From positions 2,199,001-2,263,000 of the forward strand of contig NZ_CP081155.1 in NCBI RefSeq assembly GCF_025141175.1: a stretch of 64,000 nucleotides of DNA, in the 5' to 3' direction. The notes beneath the pieces were generated by a model. It was not told where the DNA came from, did no database searches, and was given only the letters and a program-made list of their open reading frames with translations. Position 1 is the stretch's first letter. Every line of letters begins with the position of its first letter. This stretch comes from Jannaschia sp. M317. Its GTDB lineage: Bacteria > Pseudomonadota > Alphaproteobacteria > Rhodobacterales > Rhodobacteraceae. Shown here one piece after another: positions 7,007-15,501 of this stretch. The position numbers were made by a program, and so were the translations under genes.

Positions 7007-8637
7007 CGGGTTCGTCGGTCACCCTGCGACACCTCTGCGGGTCCGACCGGGATGGCGTCCGCCTGCTGGATGTTCTGGTCGGGGCCAGGTCAGGCGATGG
7101 CCATCCGGTCTGGTTGACCTTTGCTGGGGGCACGCCGGTGGGGCGGTTGACCGCGCGCAACGGCCTGAACCTGCAAGACGCGACACGGGTGCAGGGCGGC
7201 CTGTTGGTGCGCGCCCGGTGGACGGGCGGGACGGCTCTGCCGTTGCCGTTGGATGGTCCGGCTGCGACCGTGTCCTTTGCTCAGCCCGAGCCGGAGATCA
7301 TGGCGGGGCGGCGTGTCCTGCTGGCTGTGCGCGGGGCGGAGACGCCTCGGGATGTGGCCGATTGGCTGCGCTACCACGCGGCACAGGGCTGTGACGGGGC
7401 GGTGATCCTGGATCTGTCGGGGACGCTGGCGTCCGACCTGCGCGCCGCTCTGGCTCATGGAATCGCCGGGCCGGATCGGGTGGTGATCGTAACCTCGCCG
7501 CTGCCGCTTTCGGCATCTGATGGAACACTGGCCGAGCCGATCGTTCTGGAGGCGTTGCGATGGCGGTTCCTGCAGGCCGCGTCTGCGGTCATCCACTTGC
7601 GGGTTTCCGATGTCTTGGCCGAGGCATCTGCCGACACCTTCGCGCAGACGCTTGCCGCTGCCGAATTCGGAGCGCTGCCTCTGACGGGGCGGGCGATCGT
7701 GCCTTGGGCAGTTCCCCGAGGCGAGGGCGCGCGTCACGGCGATCACTGTTGCATCGGGCCTGACACGCCGGGGCTGCGCAGCTGGGCCTGCGACCCCGCC
7801 CGCCTGCCGGCGCAGGCCCCCTGGCGGACCGAGGATATTGGTGGCCTCGACCTGTCGGGCGCACGCGCGCTGACCTTTGATCGGGCGCTGTATCTGGACG
7901 CGGGGACGGTGGGGCCGTCGAACCTGCGCGCGGATCCGGGTCTTGTCCGTCGGGCGCGGCGCAGTTTCGATCACATGCCGCTGTTGCCGGACAGTGACGC
8001 GTCCCCGGCTCTGCCAGCGGCTCTGCCGGGGCGCATCCTGTTGGTTTCGGCGGTCGATGTCGGGACATCGGATGACGCGCTGCTGGCCTGGGTGGCGCAG
8101 CATCGACAGGTCGGAGTCGACGATCTGTTGGTCTATGACTGCGGTGCGCTGCCGGTGGTGGCCGAAAGGTTGGCGCAGCTGCACGCCAAAGGGGTGTTGC
8201 GGACGCTGCCTGCGGTGTCAGGGTCGGCGGCCCGTCAATCTGCAGACAGCCACCCGTTGCGCGCCCGTGCCGGTTGGGTGATGTGGCTGGACATCGGGAC
8301 GGTTCTGACGACGATCCCGCCGGGACCGCTGGCCGCCGTTCTGCCCCGGTTCGGCATGGCCGACCTGATTGCCATGGATGCACCGGACGGGCAGGGGCCG
8401 CGCTGTCTGTGCCGCAATCTGCCGCCCTATCAGGCGCTTGGCGCGCAGGGGCCAGAGGGTATGAATGACGCGCAATGGTCTCGGCAAAGCCCGGTCGACG
8501 CGATGGGGCACCCCTGGGCACCTGGCGCGCAGGGTGCGACGGACGACACCGCGCCGCTACGCTTGCGCCAGCCTCGGGATGTGCCGGGGATCAGGGCCGC
8601 CGTGGCCGACCTGTTGGCGCGATTGGACGCGGGCTAG
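7003..8637 (+). CDS. Glycosyltransferase-like protein with two degenerate GT2_4-type units
   Basis: The 544-residue product contains two related stretches. Residues about 104-170 read VLLAVRGAETPRDVADWLRYH then GCDGAVILD, and residues about 344-402 read ILLVSAVDVG, LLAWVAQHRQVGVDDLLVYDC and LHAKGVLRTLP. Both follow the Glyco_tranf_2_4 pattern (a beta strand, W-hydrophobic-x-x-H, then G-V-D-D-hydrophobic). The metal-binding D-x-D or NDCTDGTD segment expected after the second strand is absent (YDCGALPVV), so catalysis is doubtful. No membrane segment is evident. The start at 7003 is the first ATG consistent with the end of the upstream leader ORF; earlier in-frame starts exist. It converges on the next gene with a 4-base overlap. 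Roseobacters carry many such proteins for surface polysaccharide work; the role here is inferred only. Confidence 0.6.
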   Translation: MTGSSVTLRHLCGSDRDGVRLLDVLVGARSGDGHPVWLTFAGGTPVGRLTARNGLNLQDATRVQGGLLVRARWTGGTALPLPLDGPAATVSFAQPEPEIMAGRRVLLAVRGAETPRDVADWLRYHAAQGCDGAVILDLSGTLASDLRAALAHGIAGPDRVVIVTSPLPLSASDGTLAEPIVLEALRWRFLQAASAVIHLRVSDVLAEASADTFAQTLAAAEFGALPLTGRAIVPWAVPRGEGARHGDHCCIGPDTPGLRSWACDPARLPAQAPWRTEDIGGLDLSGARALTFDRALYLDAGTVGPSNLRADPGLVRRARRSFDHMPLLPDSDASPALPAALPGRILLVSAVDVGTSDDALLAWVAQHRQVGVDDLLVYDCGALPVVAERLAQLHAKGVLRTLPAVSGSAARQSADSHPLRARAGWVMWLDIGTVLTTIPPGPLAAVLPRFGMADLIAMDAPDGQGPRCLCRNLPPYQALGAQGPEGMNDAQWSRQSPVDAMGHPWAPGAQGATDDTAPLRLRQPRDVPGIRAAVADLLARLDAG

Positions 8638-9623
8638 CCATCGCAGACTTCGCGCAGGCGTTGCCAGGACGGGTCGTCCAGGGCCGGGATCATCTCTCCG
8701 GGGGCATCGGCACCCAGCGATTGACCCGTGGCCACCTGATAGGGTCCCCAATCCAGCGCCGCCGCGTTGAAGCCGCTGCGCAGCACCGATCCGTTCGCCA
8801 GCGGCGGTGCGTCCAGCAGCAATCCCTCGATGTGCTGGGTGATGTCGGCGGGGGCGATGGTTCCGGCAGTCAGCATCCTGATCAACGACAAGGGGCCGAC
8901 GTCGCGCAGAAAGTCGACCAGTGGCGGCGACACCCGTGCCGTGATCGCCGCGGCCAGAACGTGCCCGGCCGCCAGGTTGGGATCGTCCTGGGTCACGAGA
9001 ATTCCGTCCGACAGCACCAGTAACCCCCCCGGCAGGGCCAGGGCCGGATGCGGCAGGTCGCGCAGCACCTCCAGCCGGGCGGGGGTCGTGGGCAGGATGC
9101 GCGCCTGCAACTGCTCCAAAGCCTCGCGCCCGGTGATCGTCTCGCAGGGCGGGCCGGTCAGCAGCGTCAGTTCATCAAGCATCAGCCGACCGATTTCGAC
9201 CCGCTTCGACGGAGGCAAAAGCCCCGCCGCCTGATCACGCAACGCCCCCGGAAGCCAGGTGATCGCAAAACCCACGGCCAGACCCAGACCCAGACCGGTC
9301 AGGACCCTGCGCAGGCGGCCGGGCCGTTGGCGCCCGCGGCCCACGGCGGCGACGACACGGTCGAGGGCGGCGATCATCTCCGGCTCTTCGATCTCCAACT
9401 CTTCGTCTTCGCGGCGGCTGGGGGCGTAACGGGCGGGCACCTCGGTTCCGTTCAGCCGCACCAACGCGGGCAGGGACCAATGCGACAGCGCGCTGCCACT
9501 TCGGTCTTGCACGACCAGTTCCGCCTCGCCGATCGAGACGTAGACCTCCTGCCGCTGTGCACCCGCATCAGGACGCCACAGGCCCGTGGTTTCTAACCGG
9601 TCAAGCCCTTCTATCGCGGTCAT
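8634..9623 (-). CDS. Membrane-anchored M48-like protein lacking the HExxH site
   Basis: The 329-residue protein has a soluble N-terminal part (EVYVSIGEAELVV), an acidic stretch around residue 75, one transmembrane segment at about residues 107-127, and an outer domain. That domain has features of M48 metallopeptidases: ARILPTTPARLEVLRD and ALPGGLLVLSDGIL (residues 196-209), the strand pair that normally precedes HExxH. In the expected helix (about residues 216-227) the sequence is NLAAGHVLAAAI, so both histidines and the glutamate of the zinc site are not in place. It is therefore probably an inactive relative. Its ATG overlaps the acyl-CoA synthetase stop by four bases (9620-9623), suggesting translational coupling. 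Confidence 0.6.
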   Translation of the reverse strand: MTAIEGLDRLETTGLWRPDAGAQRQEVYVSIGEAELVVQDRSGSALSHWSLPALVRLNGTEVPARYAPSRREDEELEIEEPEMIAALDRVVAAVGRGRQRPGRLRRVLTGLGLGLAVGFAITWLPGALRDQAAGLLPPSKRVEIGRLMLDELTLLTGPPCETITGREALEQLQARILPTTPARLEVLRDLPHPALALPGGLLVLSDGILVTQDDPNLAAGHVLAAAITARVSPPLVDFLRDVGPLSLIRMLTAGTIAPADITQHIEGLLLDAPPLANGSVLRSGFNAAALDWGPYQVATGQSLGADAPGEMIPALDDPSWQRLREVCDG

Positions 9624-11245
9624 TTTCCTGCCGCCCGCTCCCGAAGGACGAATTTCTGGATCTTACCGGTCGACGTCTTTGGCAACGGGCCAAAAATCAC
9701 GGCCTTTGGTGTCTTGAACCCGGCCAGACGCGCACGCACAAAGGCGATCAGGTCCGCTTCGCTGACGTCGGATCCCGGTTTCAGTTCCACAAAGGCGCAG
9801 GGCACTTCGCCCCATTTGTCGTCGGGCCGCGCAACCACGGCGCACAGGTCGACCGCCTCGTGATGCATCAGCGCGCCTTCGACCTCGACGCTGCTGACGT
9901 TCTCGCCGCCCGAAATGATGATGTCCTTGGCCCGGTCCTGGATCTGGATATAGCCGTCCGGGTGTTTGACTGCGATGTCGCCGGACCGGAACCAACCGCC
10001 GGCGAACGCCTCCTGCGTGGCGTCGGGGTTGCGATAATAGCCCTTCATGACGGCATTCCCGCGCAAGGCGATCTCTCCTTGTGTGGCGGCGTCGGCGCGG
10101 ACGGGGGCGCCGTCGTCGCCAAAGACCTCCAAGCCTTCCATCATCGGAAAGGCCACGCCCTGCCGCGCCTTGAGCGCGGCCTGTTCAGGCGCTGCCATCG
10201 CATCCCAATCGCCCGGTTGCCAGACGTTTTCTGTCACATGTCCGTAGGTTTCCGTCAGGCCGTAAACATGGGTCACGTTGAAGCCCAAGGCCTGCATCTT
10301 GCCCAGGGTCGCCGCAGGGGGCGGGGCCCCGGCGGTGAAGACCTCGACGTGTTGGTCGAAGGTCCGCCGCTGATCCTCGGGCGCATTCACCAACGCGTTC
10401 AGCACGATGGGCGCGCCGCCGAAATGGGTCACCCCTTCGTCCGCAAGGGCGTCGAATATCGCGGGCGCGGACACGTCCCGGCAGCAGACTACGGTGCCGC
10501 CCACCAGCGGCATCATCCAGGCATGGCACCAGCCGTTGCAGTGAAACATCGGCACAATGGTCAGAAGACGGGGATAGAGCACCATGCGCCAGCTGACGAC
10601 GGTGCCCATGGTGATCAGATAGGCCCCGCGATGGTGATAGACGACGCCCTTGGGCCGCCCCGTCGTACCGGAGGTGTAGTTGAGGGCCAGACTTTCCCAT
10701 TCGTCCTGCGGCAGGTGCCAGTCAAAGGCAGGGTCACCGCCCGCAATGACGTCCTCGTAGGTTGGATGCTTTCCCGACGCGGGATGGCCAGCCGCCGGAT
10801 CCGGAACCTCGATCAGGGCGGGCGGATCGTCCAGCGATGCCGCTGCCGCCTCGGCCAGGTCCAGGAACTGGCTGTCGACCAACACGACCTTCGCCCCCCC
10901 GTGCCCAAAGATGTAGGCCACCGTGTCCACATCCAGCCGAGTGTTGATCGTGTTCAGAACCGCCCCGCAGGCGGGCACGCCAAAGGCAGCCTCGACCTGT
11001 GCGGGCACGTTGGGCAGCAGTGTCGCGACGACATCGCCGGGCACGACCCCGCGCGCCGACAGGGCCGAGGCGAGGCAGGTGACCCGGTCTCGATAGTCGG
11101 CATAGGTCCGGCGGGTCGCGCCGTAGACCAGCGCTTCGCGCCCCGGCCAGATCTGCGCCGCCCGGTTCAGATGCGACAGAGGTGTCAGCGCCACATGGTT
11201 GGCCGCACATCTGTCCAACCCGGTTTCGTCCCTCAACCAGCCCAT
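9620..11245 (-). CDS. Acyl-CoA synthetase, DmdB-like
   Basis: This 541-residue AMP-forming ligase activates a carboxylic acid to its CoA thioester through an acyl-adenylate. The P-loop YTSGTTGRPKGV is near residue 177; PMFHCNGWCHAW, VYGLTETYG, GWFRSGDIAVKHPDGY and the C-terminal lysine motif KTSTGKIQKF follow in order. The MFHCNGW signature and 540-residue length match the DmdB group, which includes roseobacter methylmercaptopropionyl-CoA ligases but also medium-chain acyl-CoA synthetases; the true substrate is open. ATG 11245 is preferred over a start ten codons earlier because GGGGAGG sits six bases before it. It shares a 74-base divergent promoter region with the DMT transporter gene. Confidence 0.88.
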   Translation of the reverse strand: MGWLRDETGLDRCAANHVALTPLSHLNRAAQIWPGREALVYGATRRTYADYRDRVTCLASALSARGVVPGDVVATLLPNVPAQVEAAFGVPACGAVLNTINTRLDVDTVAYIFGHGGAKVVLVDSQFLDLAEAAAASLDDPPALIEVPDPAAGHPASGKHPTYEDVIAGGDPAFDWHLPQDEWESLALNYTSGTTGRPKGVVYHHRGAYLITMGTVVSWRMVLYPRLLTIVPMFHCNGWCHAWMMPLVGGTVVCCRDVSAPAIFDALADEGVTHFGGAPIVLNALVNAPEDQRRTFDQHVEVFTAGAPPPAATLGKMQALGFNVTHVYGLTETYGHVTENVWQPGDWDAMAAPEQAALKARQGVAFPMMEGLEVFGDDGAPVRADAATQGEIALRGNAVMKGYYRNPDATQEAFAGGWFRSGDIAVKHPDGYIQIQDRAKDIIISGGENVSSVEVEGALMHHEAVDLCAVVARPDDKWGEVPCAFVELKPGSDVSEADLIAFVRARLAGFKTPKAVIFGPLPKTSTGKIQKFVLRERAAGK

Positions 11246-11319
11246 CGCATACCTCCCCGTATTGCGCCGCCTCATCCTGCGGTCGATAGTGAGTCAGCCG
11301 GACCTGGAGGACAAGAGCA

Positions 11320-12207
11320 ATGGACAACCGACCGGCCTTTGCCGCGCTGCATATACTGGCCGCCATGGCGGTGCTTGGGTTCGTCGACCAATACGTCAAA
11401 CTGCTCGCGCAGGAGACGAGCCTTTGGTCGTTCCACATCCTGCGCACCATCATGATCTGGGCAATCGTGGGTGCCTGGCTGCTGGTGACCGGTCGTCGCC
11501 TGCGGGTGCGCAACTGGCGCGGACTGATCGGGCGGTCGGCTTCCATGTCGACGGCAATGATCATCTATTTCGGCGCGCTTGGGTTTTTGCCGGTCGCACA
11601 GGTGGCGGCGGGTCTGTTTACCGCGCCGATCTGGGTTCTGGTGTTTTCCGTGGCGTTCTTCGGACTGCGCATCGGGCCGATCCGGGTTCTGGCGGTCGCA
11701 ATGGGGTTCGCGGGCGTCGTTCTCGTGCTGTCGCCGGACCCGGCCACGGTTTCACCATTCGTGTTCCTGCCCGCGCTGGCCGGCGCCTTCTATGCGCTGG
11801 CGGTTATCGCGACGCGGGAATGGTGCGCGGGCGAGGGGGCCGTGGAACTGGCGTTGGGGATCTTTACCTTCATGGGCCTTTGGGGTGTCGGCGGGGTGCT
11901 GGTGATGGGGCATGGCACCGATTACCTGACCCTGGGTTGGGTATCGCCCACACCATTGGTCCTGGGCCTGAGCCTGTTGCAGGCGGTCGGCAGCCTGCTG
12001 GGCGTGGTCCTGTTGACGCGCGGCTACCAACTGGCCGAGGCTTCGCTGGTGTCGGTGTTCGAATATTCGCTGCTGCTCTTCTCAGCCGTCTTTGGCTGGC
12101 TTATCTGGGGCGACATGCTGGGGCCGCTGGGTTTTGCGGGTCTGGCGTTGATCGCCTGCGCGGGCAGCCTGATCGCCCTGAGGGGGGAGCGGCGGGCGGC
12201 GGCGTGA
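11320..12207 (+). CDS. DMT-superfamily (EamA) transporter
   Basis: The 295-residue protein has ten predicted membrane segments in two EamA repeats, the first about residues 7-132 and the second about 140-285, typical of drug/metabolite exporters. Hydrophobic runs such as AAMAVLGFVDQYVK, AVAMGFAGVVLVLSP and LGFAGLALIACAGSLIAL mark the ends of the repeats. A basic C-terminus (RGERRAAA) fits the positive-inside rule. Members export amino acids, nucleosides or other metabolites; the substrate is not predictable. It is divergent from the acyl-CoA synthetase gene and ends 15 bases before the convergent next gene. Confidence 0.85.
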   Translation: MDNRPAFAALHILAAMAVLGFVDQYVKLLAQETSLWSFHILRTIMIWAIVGAWLLVTGRRLRVRNWRGLIGRSASMSTAMIIYFGALGFLPVAQVAAGLFTAPIWVLVFSVAFFGLRIGPIRVLAVAMGFAGVVLVLSPDPATVSPFVFLPALAGAFYALAVIATREWCAGEGAVELALGIFTFMGLWGVGGVLVMGHGTDYLTLGWVSPTPLVLGLSLLQAVGSLLGVVLLTRGYQLAEASLVSVFEYSLLLFSAVFGWLIWGDMLGPLGFAGLALIACAGSLIALRGERRAAA

Positions 12208-12222
12208 TCCGCCGCCCGTGCC

Positions 12223-12582
12223 TTACCGCAACGTCCAGGTCTGCTGGGACGAGGTGCCGCGCTTTTCCTGCATGACGACGACATTGCCGCGAATATAGAG
12301 CAGCTTGCAGTCCCTCTCGAACTCCAATCCGTCGATCCGGGTGCGATGGCACAGGGCACCTTCGTTCCAGACCCATCCGCCGCTGATCCGCGATCGGTCG
12401 CGTTGGCCGCCGATCCCACCGTTTCCGGCAAAGATCAGCGTGCCGCCAAAGTCGTCCACCAGCGTTCGGTCCGCCACGAATTGCCGGAACGCCCGTTCCG
12501 AAGAGATCCGCGTGAAATCAAGGGCCTGAGCAGCCCCTGTGCTGGCGATGATGGCCGCAAGGGCCAAGGCTAGAGGTTTCAT
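12223..12582 (-). CDS. Small secreted protein of unknown function
   Basis: The 119-residue product has a clear Sec signal peptide (MKPLALALAAIIASTGAAQA, cleavage probably after AQA). The mature domain of about 99 residues contains two cysteines (EGALCHRTRI and ERDCKLLYI) that could form a disulfide, and reads like a small beta-sandwich ending in TWTLR. Similar short periplasmic proteins occur widely in Rhodobacteraceae; I do not recognise a named family. An 8-bp palindrome lies about 80 bases upstream of the start. Confidence 0.7.
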   Translation of the reverse strand: MKPLALALAAIIASTGAAQALDFTRISSERAFRQFVADRTLVDDFGGTLIFAGNGGIGGQRDRSRISGGWVWNEGALCHRTRIDGLEFERDCKLLYIRGNVVVMQEKRGTSSQQTWTLR

Positions 12583-12658
12583 TTCCCGTTCCCATTCTTT
12601 TGGGGGGCTTCACCGATGATCTTGCCGGTGGATTGGGGCGGGTCTGTGAAACAGTCGG

Positions 12659-12678
12659 GATCGTTTTGCGAAACGATC
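12659..12678. promoter_or_regulatory. Perfect 8-bp inverted repeat with UGCG loop
   Basis: GATCGTTT and AAACGATC flank TGCG. The element lies about 80 bases upstream of the small secreted-protein gene. It could be an operator or, on the plus strand, a UNCG-capped hairpin. No regulator is indicated. Confidence 0.35.
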
Positions 12679-12694
12679 ACGGCAAAAGTGGATA

Positions 12695-12792
12695 GGGGCG
12701 CGTTAAGGTTAACGCGCCCCTGGTGACGCTGCCTGGCATTCTTCTCGGCGAAAATACTCCACGGGGGTGTGGGGGTGTGAAACCCCCACTCC
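12695..12792 (-). repeat. Composite extragenic repeat, copy A (terminator-like)
   Basis: Reading on the minus strand from the end of the FadB-type gene, the element has a G5/C5 hairpin (stem GTGGGGG with CCCCCAC), then ACCCCCGTGGAGTATTTTC and CGCCGAGAAG, a 20-base spacer, and a long palindrome at 12695-12720 (GGGGCGCGTTAA paired with TTAACGCGCCCC). Hairpin plus GTATTTTC right after a stop codon is the usual form of this repeat in roseobacters and probably terminates transcription. Copy B at 17886-17985 has the same three parts in the opposite orientation. Confidence 0.8.
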
Positions 12793-12808
12793 GCCCGTGC
12801 GGCCGGGT

Positions 12809-14998
12809 TCAGGCGGCGCGGGCCTGATCGCTGCCGTAGAAACTGCGCCCGTCTTCGGCCATCTGCCGCAGCAGATCGGGCGTGGCGAACCGGTCGCCGT
12901 GGGTCGCGGAGAGCGTGTCGCAGGTCTCCGTCGCCCAGGCCGCGCCCACGATGTCCAGCCAGCTGAACGGGCCGCCCGACCAGGGCATGAAGCCCCAGCC
13001 CAGGATCGCGCCCACGTCGCCTTCGCGGATGTCTTCCAGCACGCCTTCCTCCAGCGCGCGCACGGCCTCCAAGACCTGGGCCAGGATCATGCGGTTCTGG
13101 ACCTCGTGCAGCTCCGGCTGTTGCTCGGCCAGGGGATAGCGGGCACCCAATTCGGACCAGAGACCCTGACGCTTGCCCTTGGCATCATAGTCGTAGAAGC
13201 CCGCACCCCCCTTGCGGCCCAGACGGCCCGCGTCGGCAAAGGCGAACAGCACATCGTCAACCGCGCCATCGGGATAGGCATCGCCCATCGCCGCCCGCGT
13301 CGCCTTGGCGATCTTGACGCCCAGGTCGATAGAGGTCTCGTCCACCAATTGCAGCGGGCCCAGTGGCATTCCCAGCAGCTTGGCGGCGTTTTCGATCAGG
13401 GTCGGATTGACCCCCTCGGCCACCATGCGGATGCCTTCGTTGATGTAGGGGATAATGCAGCGGTTGGCGTAGAAGAACCGCGCATCGTTGACGACGATCG
13501 GCGTTTTGCGGATCTGGCGCACGTAATCCAGCGCCTTGGCCACCGCGCGGTCGCCGGTCTGCTTGCCTTTGATGATCTCGACCAGCAGCATCTTGTCGAC
13601 GGGGCTGAAGAAGTGGATGCCGATGAACTGCTCGGGCCGCGCGCTGGCGCGGGCCAGATCTGTGATGGGCAAGGTAGAGGTGTTGGTGGCGAAAATCGTA
13701 TTCTCGCCCACCACGGCCTCGATCTTTTGCGTCATCTCGGCCTTGACGCCCACGTCCTCGAAGACCGCCTCGACGATCAGGTCGCAGTCCTTGAGCGCAT
13801 TCAGATCGGTGGTCGCCGTGATGCGGCCCAGCACCTCGGCCTTCTTCTCCTCGGTGACCTTCTTGCGGGCCATGCCCTTGTCCAGAATGCCTTCGGAATA
13901 GGATTTGCCCTTGTCGGCGGCGGCTTGTTCGCGGTCGATCAACACCACTTCGATGCCCGCATTGGCAGAAACATAGGCGATGCCCGCGCCCATCATGCCT
14001 GCGCCGATCACGCCGACCTTGCTGACCTTTTCATCGGCGACATCCGGGCGGTTGGCCCCCTTTTCCAACGCCTCCTTGTTGATGAAGAGCGAGCGGATCA
14101 TCGCCTCGGACGAGGGGTTCATCAGGACGTGGGTGAACCAGCGTGCCTCGATCTTGAGCGCGGTGTCAAAGGGCACCATGGCCCCTTCGTAGACCGACGA
14201 CAGCAGCGCCTTGGCCGCCGGATAGACGCCCTGCGTCTTGCCGTTGACCATGGCCGATGCGCCCACGAAGGTCATGAAACCCGCCGGGTGATAGGGCGCA
14301 CCGCCGGGCATCTTGTACCCCTTGGCGTCCCAGGGTTTGACGAGGTCGGCGTCCTTGGCGGACAGAACCCAGGCGCGGGCGTCGGCCATCGGATCGGCGC
14401 TGACCTCATCGATCAGGCCCGCGGCCTTGGCTTTTCTCGGATCGCTCAGCTTGCCCTCCAGCAGGAAGGGAGAGGCGGCCATCGCGCCCATCTTGCGCGC
14501 CAGGCGGGTCGTGCCGCCCATGCCGGGGAAGATGCCGACCAAAATTTCGGGCAGGCCGATCTTGGCCTTCGGGTTGTCAGCGGCAAAGATGCGGTGGCAG
14601 GCCAGCGGGATCTCGAACCCGATGCCCAACGCGGTGCCCGGCAGGACACAGGCGACAGGCTTGCCACCCTTCAGCGTCTTGGGGTCCATGCCCGCACGCT
14701 CGATCCTGCGCAGGATGCCGTGGGACTTCATCAGACCTTCCATCAGACCTGCCGCCGGATCATCGCCGGACATCGCCTTCATCTTGGCGATGACGTTCAG
14801 ATCCATGCCGCCCGCGAAAGTGTCCTTGCCCGAGGTGATGATGACGCCCTTCACGGCCTCGTCGGCCAGCGCCTGCGTCACGCAGGCATCCAACTCGTCC
14901 CAGCCTTCCAGGCTGAGCACGTTCATCGATTTGTTTTTGACGTCCCATGTGATCGTGGCGATGCCATCAGCGTCGGTAGAAAGGGTAAAGTCGGTCAT
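12809..14998 (-). CDS. Bifunctional enoyl-CoA hydratase / 3-hydroxyacyl-CoA dehydrogenase (FadB/FadJ type)
   Basis: The 729-residue protein carries two beta-oxidation activities. The N-terminal crotonase domain (about residues 1-200) shows the oxyanion segment SGKDTFAGGMDL and two catalytic glutamates, E129 in GIGFEIPLACH and E151 in GLPEILVGI. The dehydrogenase domain begins at about 326 with the NAD loop VGVIGAGMMGAGIA, and IGIHFFSPVDKM holds the catalytic histidine. C-terminal HCDH domains follow, ending in a conserved GRSFYGSDQ-type tail. ATG 14998 begins the hydratase domain. The thiolase partner lies upstream, separated by two small SnoaL-like genes, and a terminator-like repeat follows directly. 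Whether fadB or fadJ is the better name cannot be settled from sequence alone. Confidence 0.92.
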   Translation of the reverse strand: MTDFTLSTDADGIATITWDVKNKSMNVLSLEGWDELDACVTQALADEAVKGVIITSGKDTFAGGMDLNVIAKMKAMSGDDPAAGLMEGLMKSHGILRRIERAGMDPKTLKGGKPVACVLPGTALGIGFEIPLACHRIFAADNPKAKIGLPEILVGIFPGMGGTTRLARKMGAMAASPFLLEGKLSDPRKAKAAGLIDEVSADPMADARAWVLSAKDADLVKPWDAKGYKMPGGAPYHPAGFMTFVGASAMVNGKTQGVYPAAKALLSSVYEGAMVPFDTALKIEARWFTHVLMNPSSEAMIRSLFINKEALEKGANRPDVADEKVSKVGVIGAGMMGAGIAYVSANAGIEVVLIDREQAAADKGKSYSEGILDKGMARKKVTEEKKAEVLGRITATTDLNALKDCDLIVEAVFEDVGVKAEMTQKIEAVVGENTIFATNTSTLPITDLARASARPEQFIGIHFFSPVDKMLLVEIIKGKQTGDRAVAKALDYVRQIRKTPIVVNDARFFYANRCIIPYINEGIRMVAEGVNPTLIENAAKLLGMPLGPLQLVDETSIDLGVKIAKATRAAMGDAYPDGAVDDVLFAFADAGRLGRKGGAGFYDYDAKGKRQGLWSELGARYPLAEQQPELHEVQNRMILAQVLEAVRALEEGVLEDIREGDVGAILGWGFMPWSGGPFSWLDIVGAAWATETCDTLSATHGDRFATPDLLRQMAEDGRSFYGSDQARAA

Positions 14999-15045
14999 CG
15001 GAATCTCCGTGTATGTCGGGGGCGGGCGTTGGGGCCGCGCGGGTA

Positions 15046-15501
15046 TCAGGTGTCGATGGACGCGCGCGGTTCGCTCAGGTCCGGATGCAAGAGGTTGATT
15101 TTCGTCGGGTCCACTTCGGTCAGAATGCCGATGCCCCGCCAGAGGTGGTCCTGGATTTCCAGCGTCATGCGCCCTTGGTACGGCGGCACCAGATAGGTTC
15201 CGCCGTTCAGCACGAATGTCATGTGCCGACCGATGATCCGTGACGGAGAGGCCACGTCGAATTCCGCCGACAGACAGACCCGGTGATAGGCGCTGGCCCC
15301 CATATCCAGAAGCCGCTGCTTGGCCAGGCGCGACGTTTCGGCCAATTCTTCGGGCGCGCGCACGATCTGTTGGCGGTCGCTGTAGATCATCGTGTGCGGG
15401 TAATGCATCATCTGCGCGACACGGTCGTGATCCTCGGACCACATCGCTTCGGACACGGTGTCCAGATGCCGCTGATAGATGTCCCTGGCGCTTTGGCTCA
15501 T
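15046..15501 (-). CDS. SnoaL/NTF2-like protein, tandem paralogue 2
   Basis: The 151-residue product looks like an NTF2/SnoaL alpha+beta cone: a helical start MSQSARDIYQRHLDTVSEAM, then MMHYPHTMIYSD, a second helix, and strands AYHRVCLSAEF and RHMTFVLNGGTYLVPPY. It is clearly paralogous to the gene just upstream, sharing DIYQ, HR-CLAAEFD, IIGRH and GGTYLVPPY-type blocks in the same order. The family includes small polyketide cyclases, ketosteroid isomerases and non-catalytic proteins. No catalytic residues can be assigned. Its start overlaps the upstream stop by four bases, so it is probably translated with the thiolase unit. Confidence 0.65.
   Translation of the reverse strand: MSQSARDIYQRHLDTVSEAMWSEDHDRVAQMMHYPHTMIYSDRQQIVRAPEELAETSRLAKQRLLDMGASAYHRVCLSAEFDVASPSRIIGRHMTFVLNGGTYLVPPYQGRMTLEIQDHLWRGIGILTEVDPTKINLLHPDLSEPRASIDT

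Noticed and set aside
9557..11455. 632-codon plus-strand frame opposite the acyl-CoA synthetase
   Set aside because: Shadow of the synthetase; the frame is kept open by third-position GC bias.
12767..15196. 809-codon open frame on the plus strand opposite the FadB-type gene
   Set aside because: It is a mirror of a well-supported gene in high-GC DNA; its composition (His-, Gln-, Arg-rich) matches no family.
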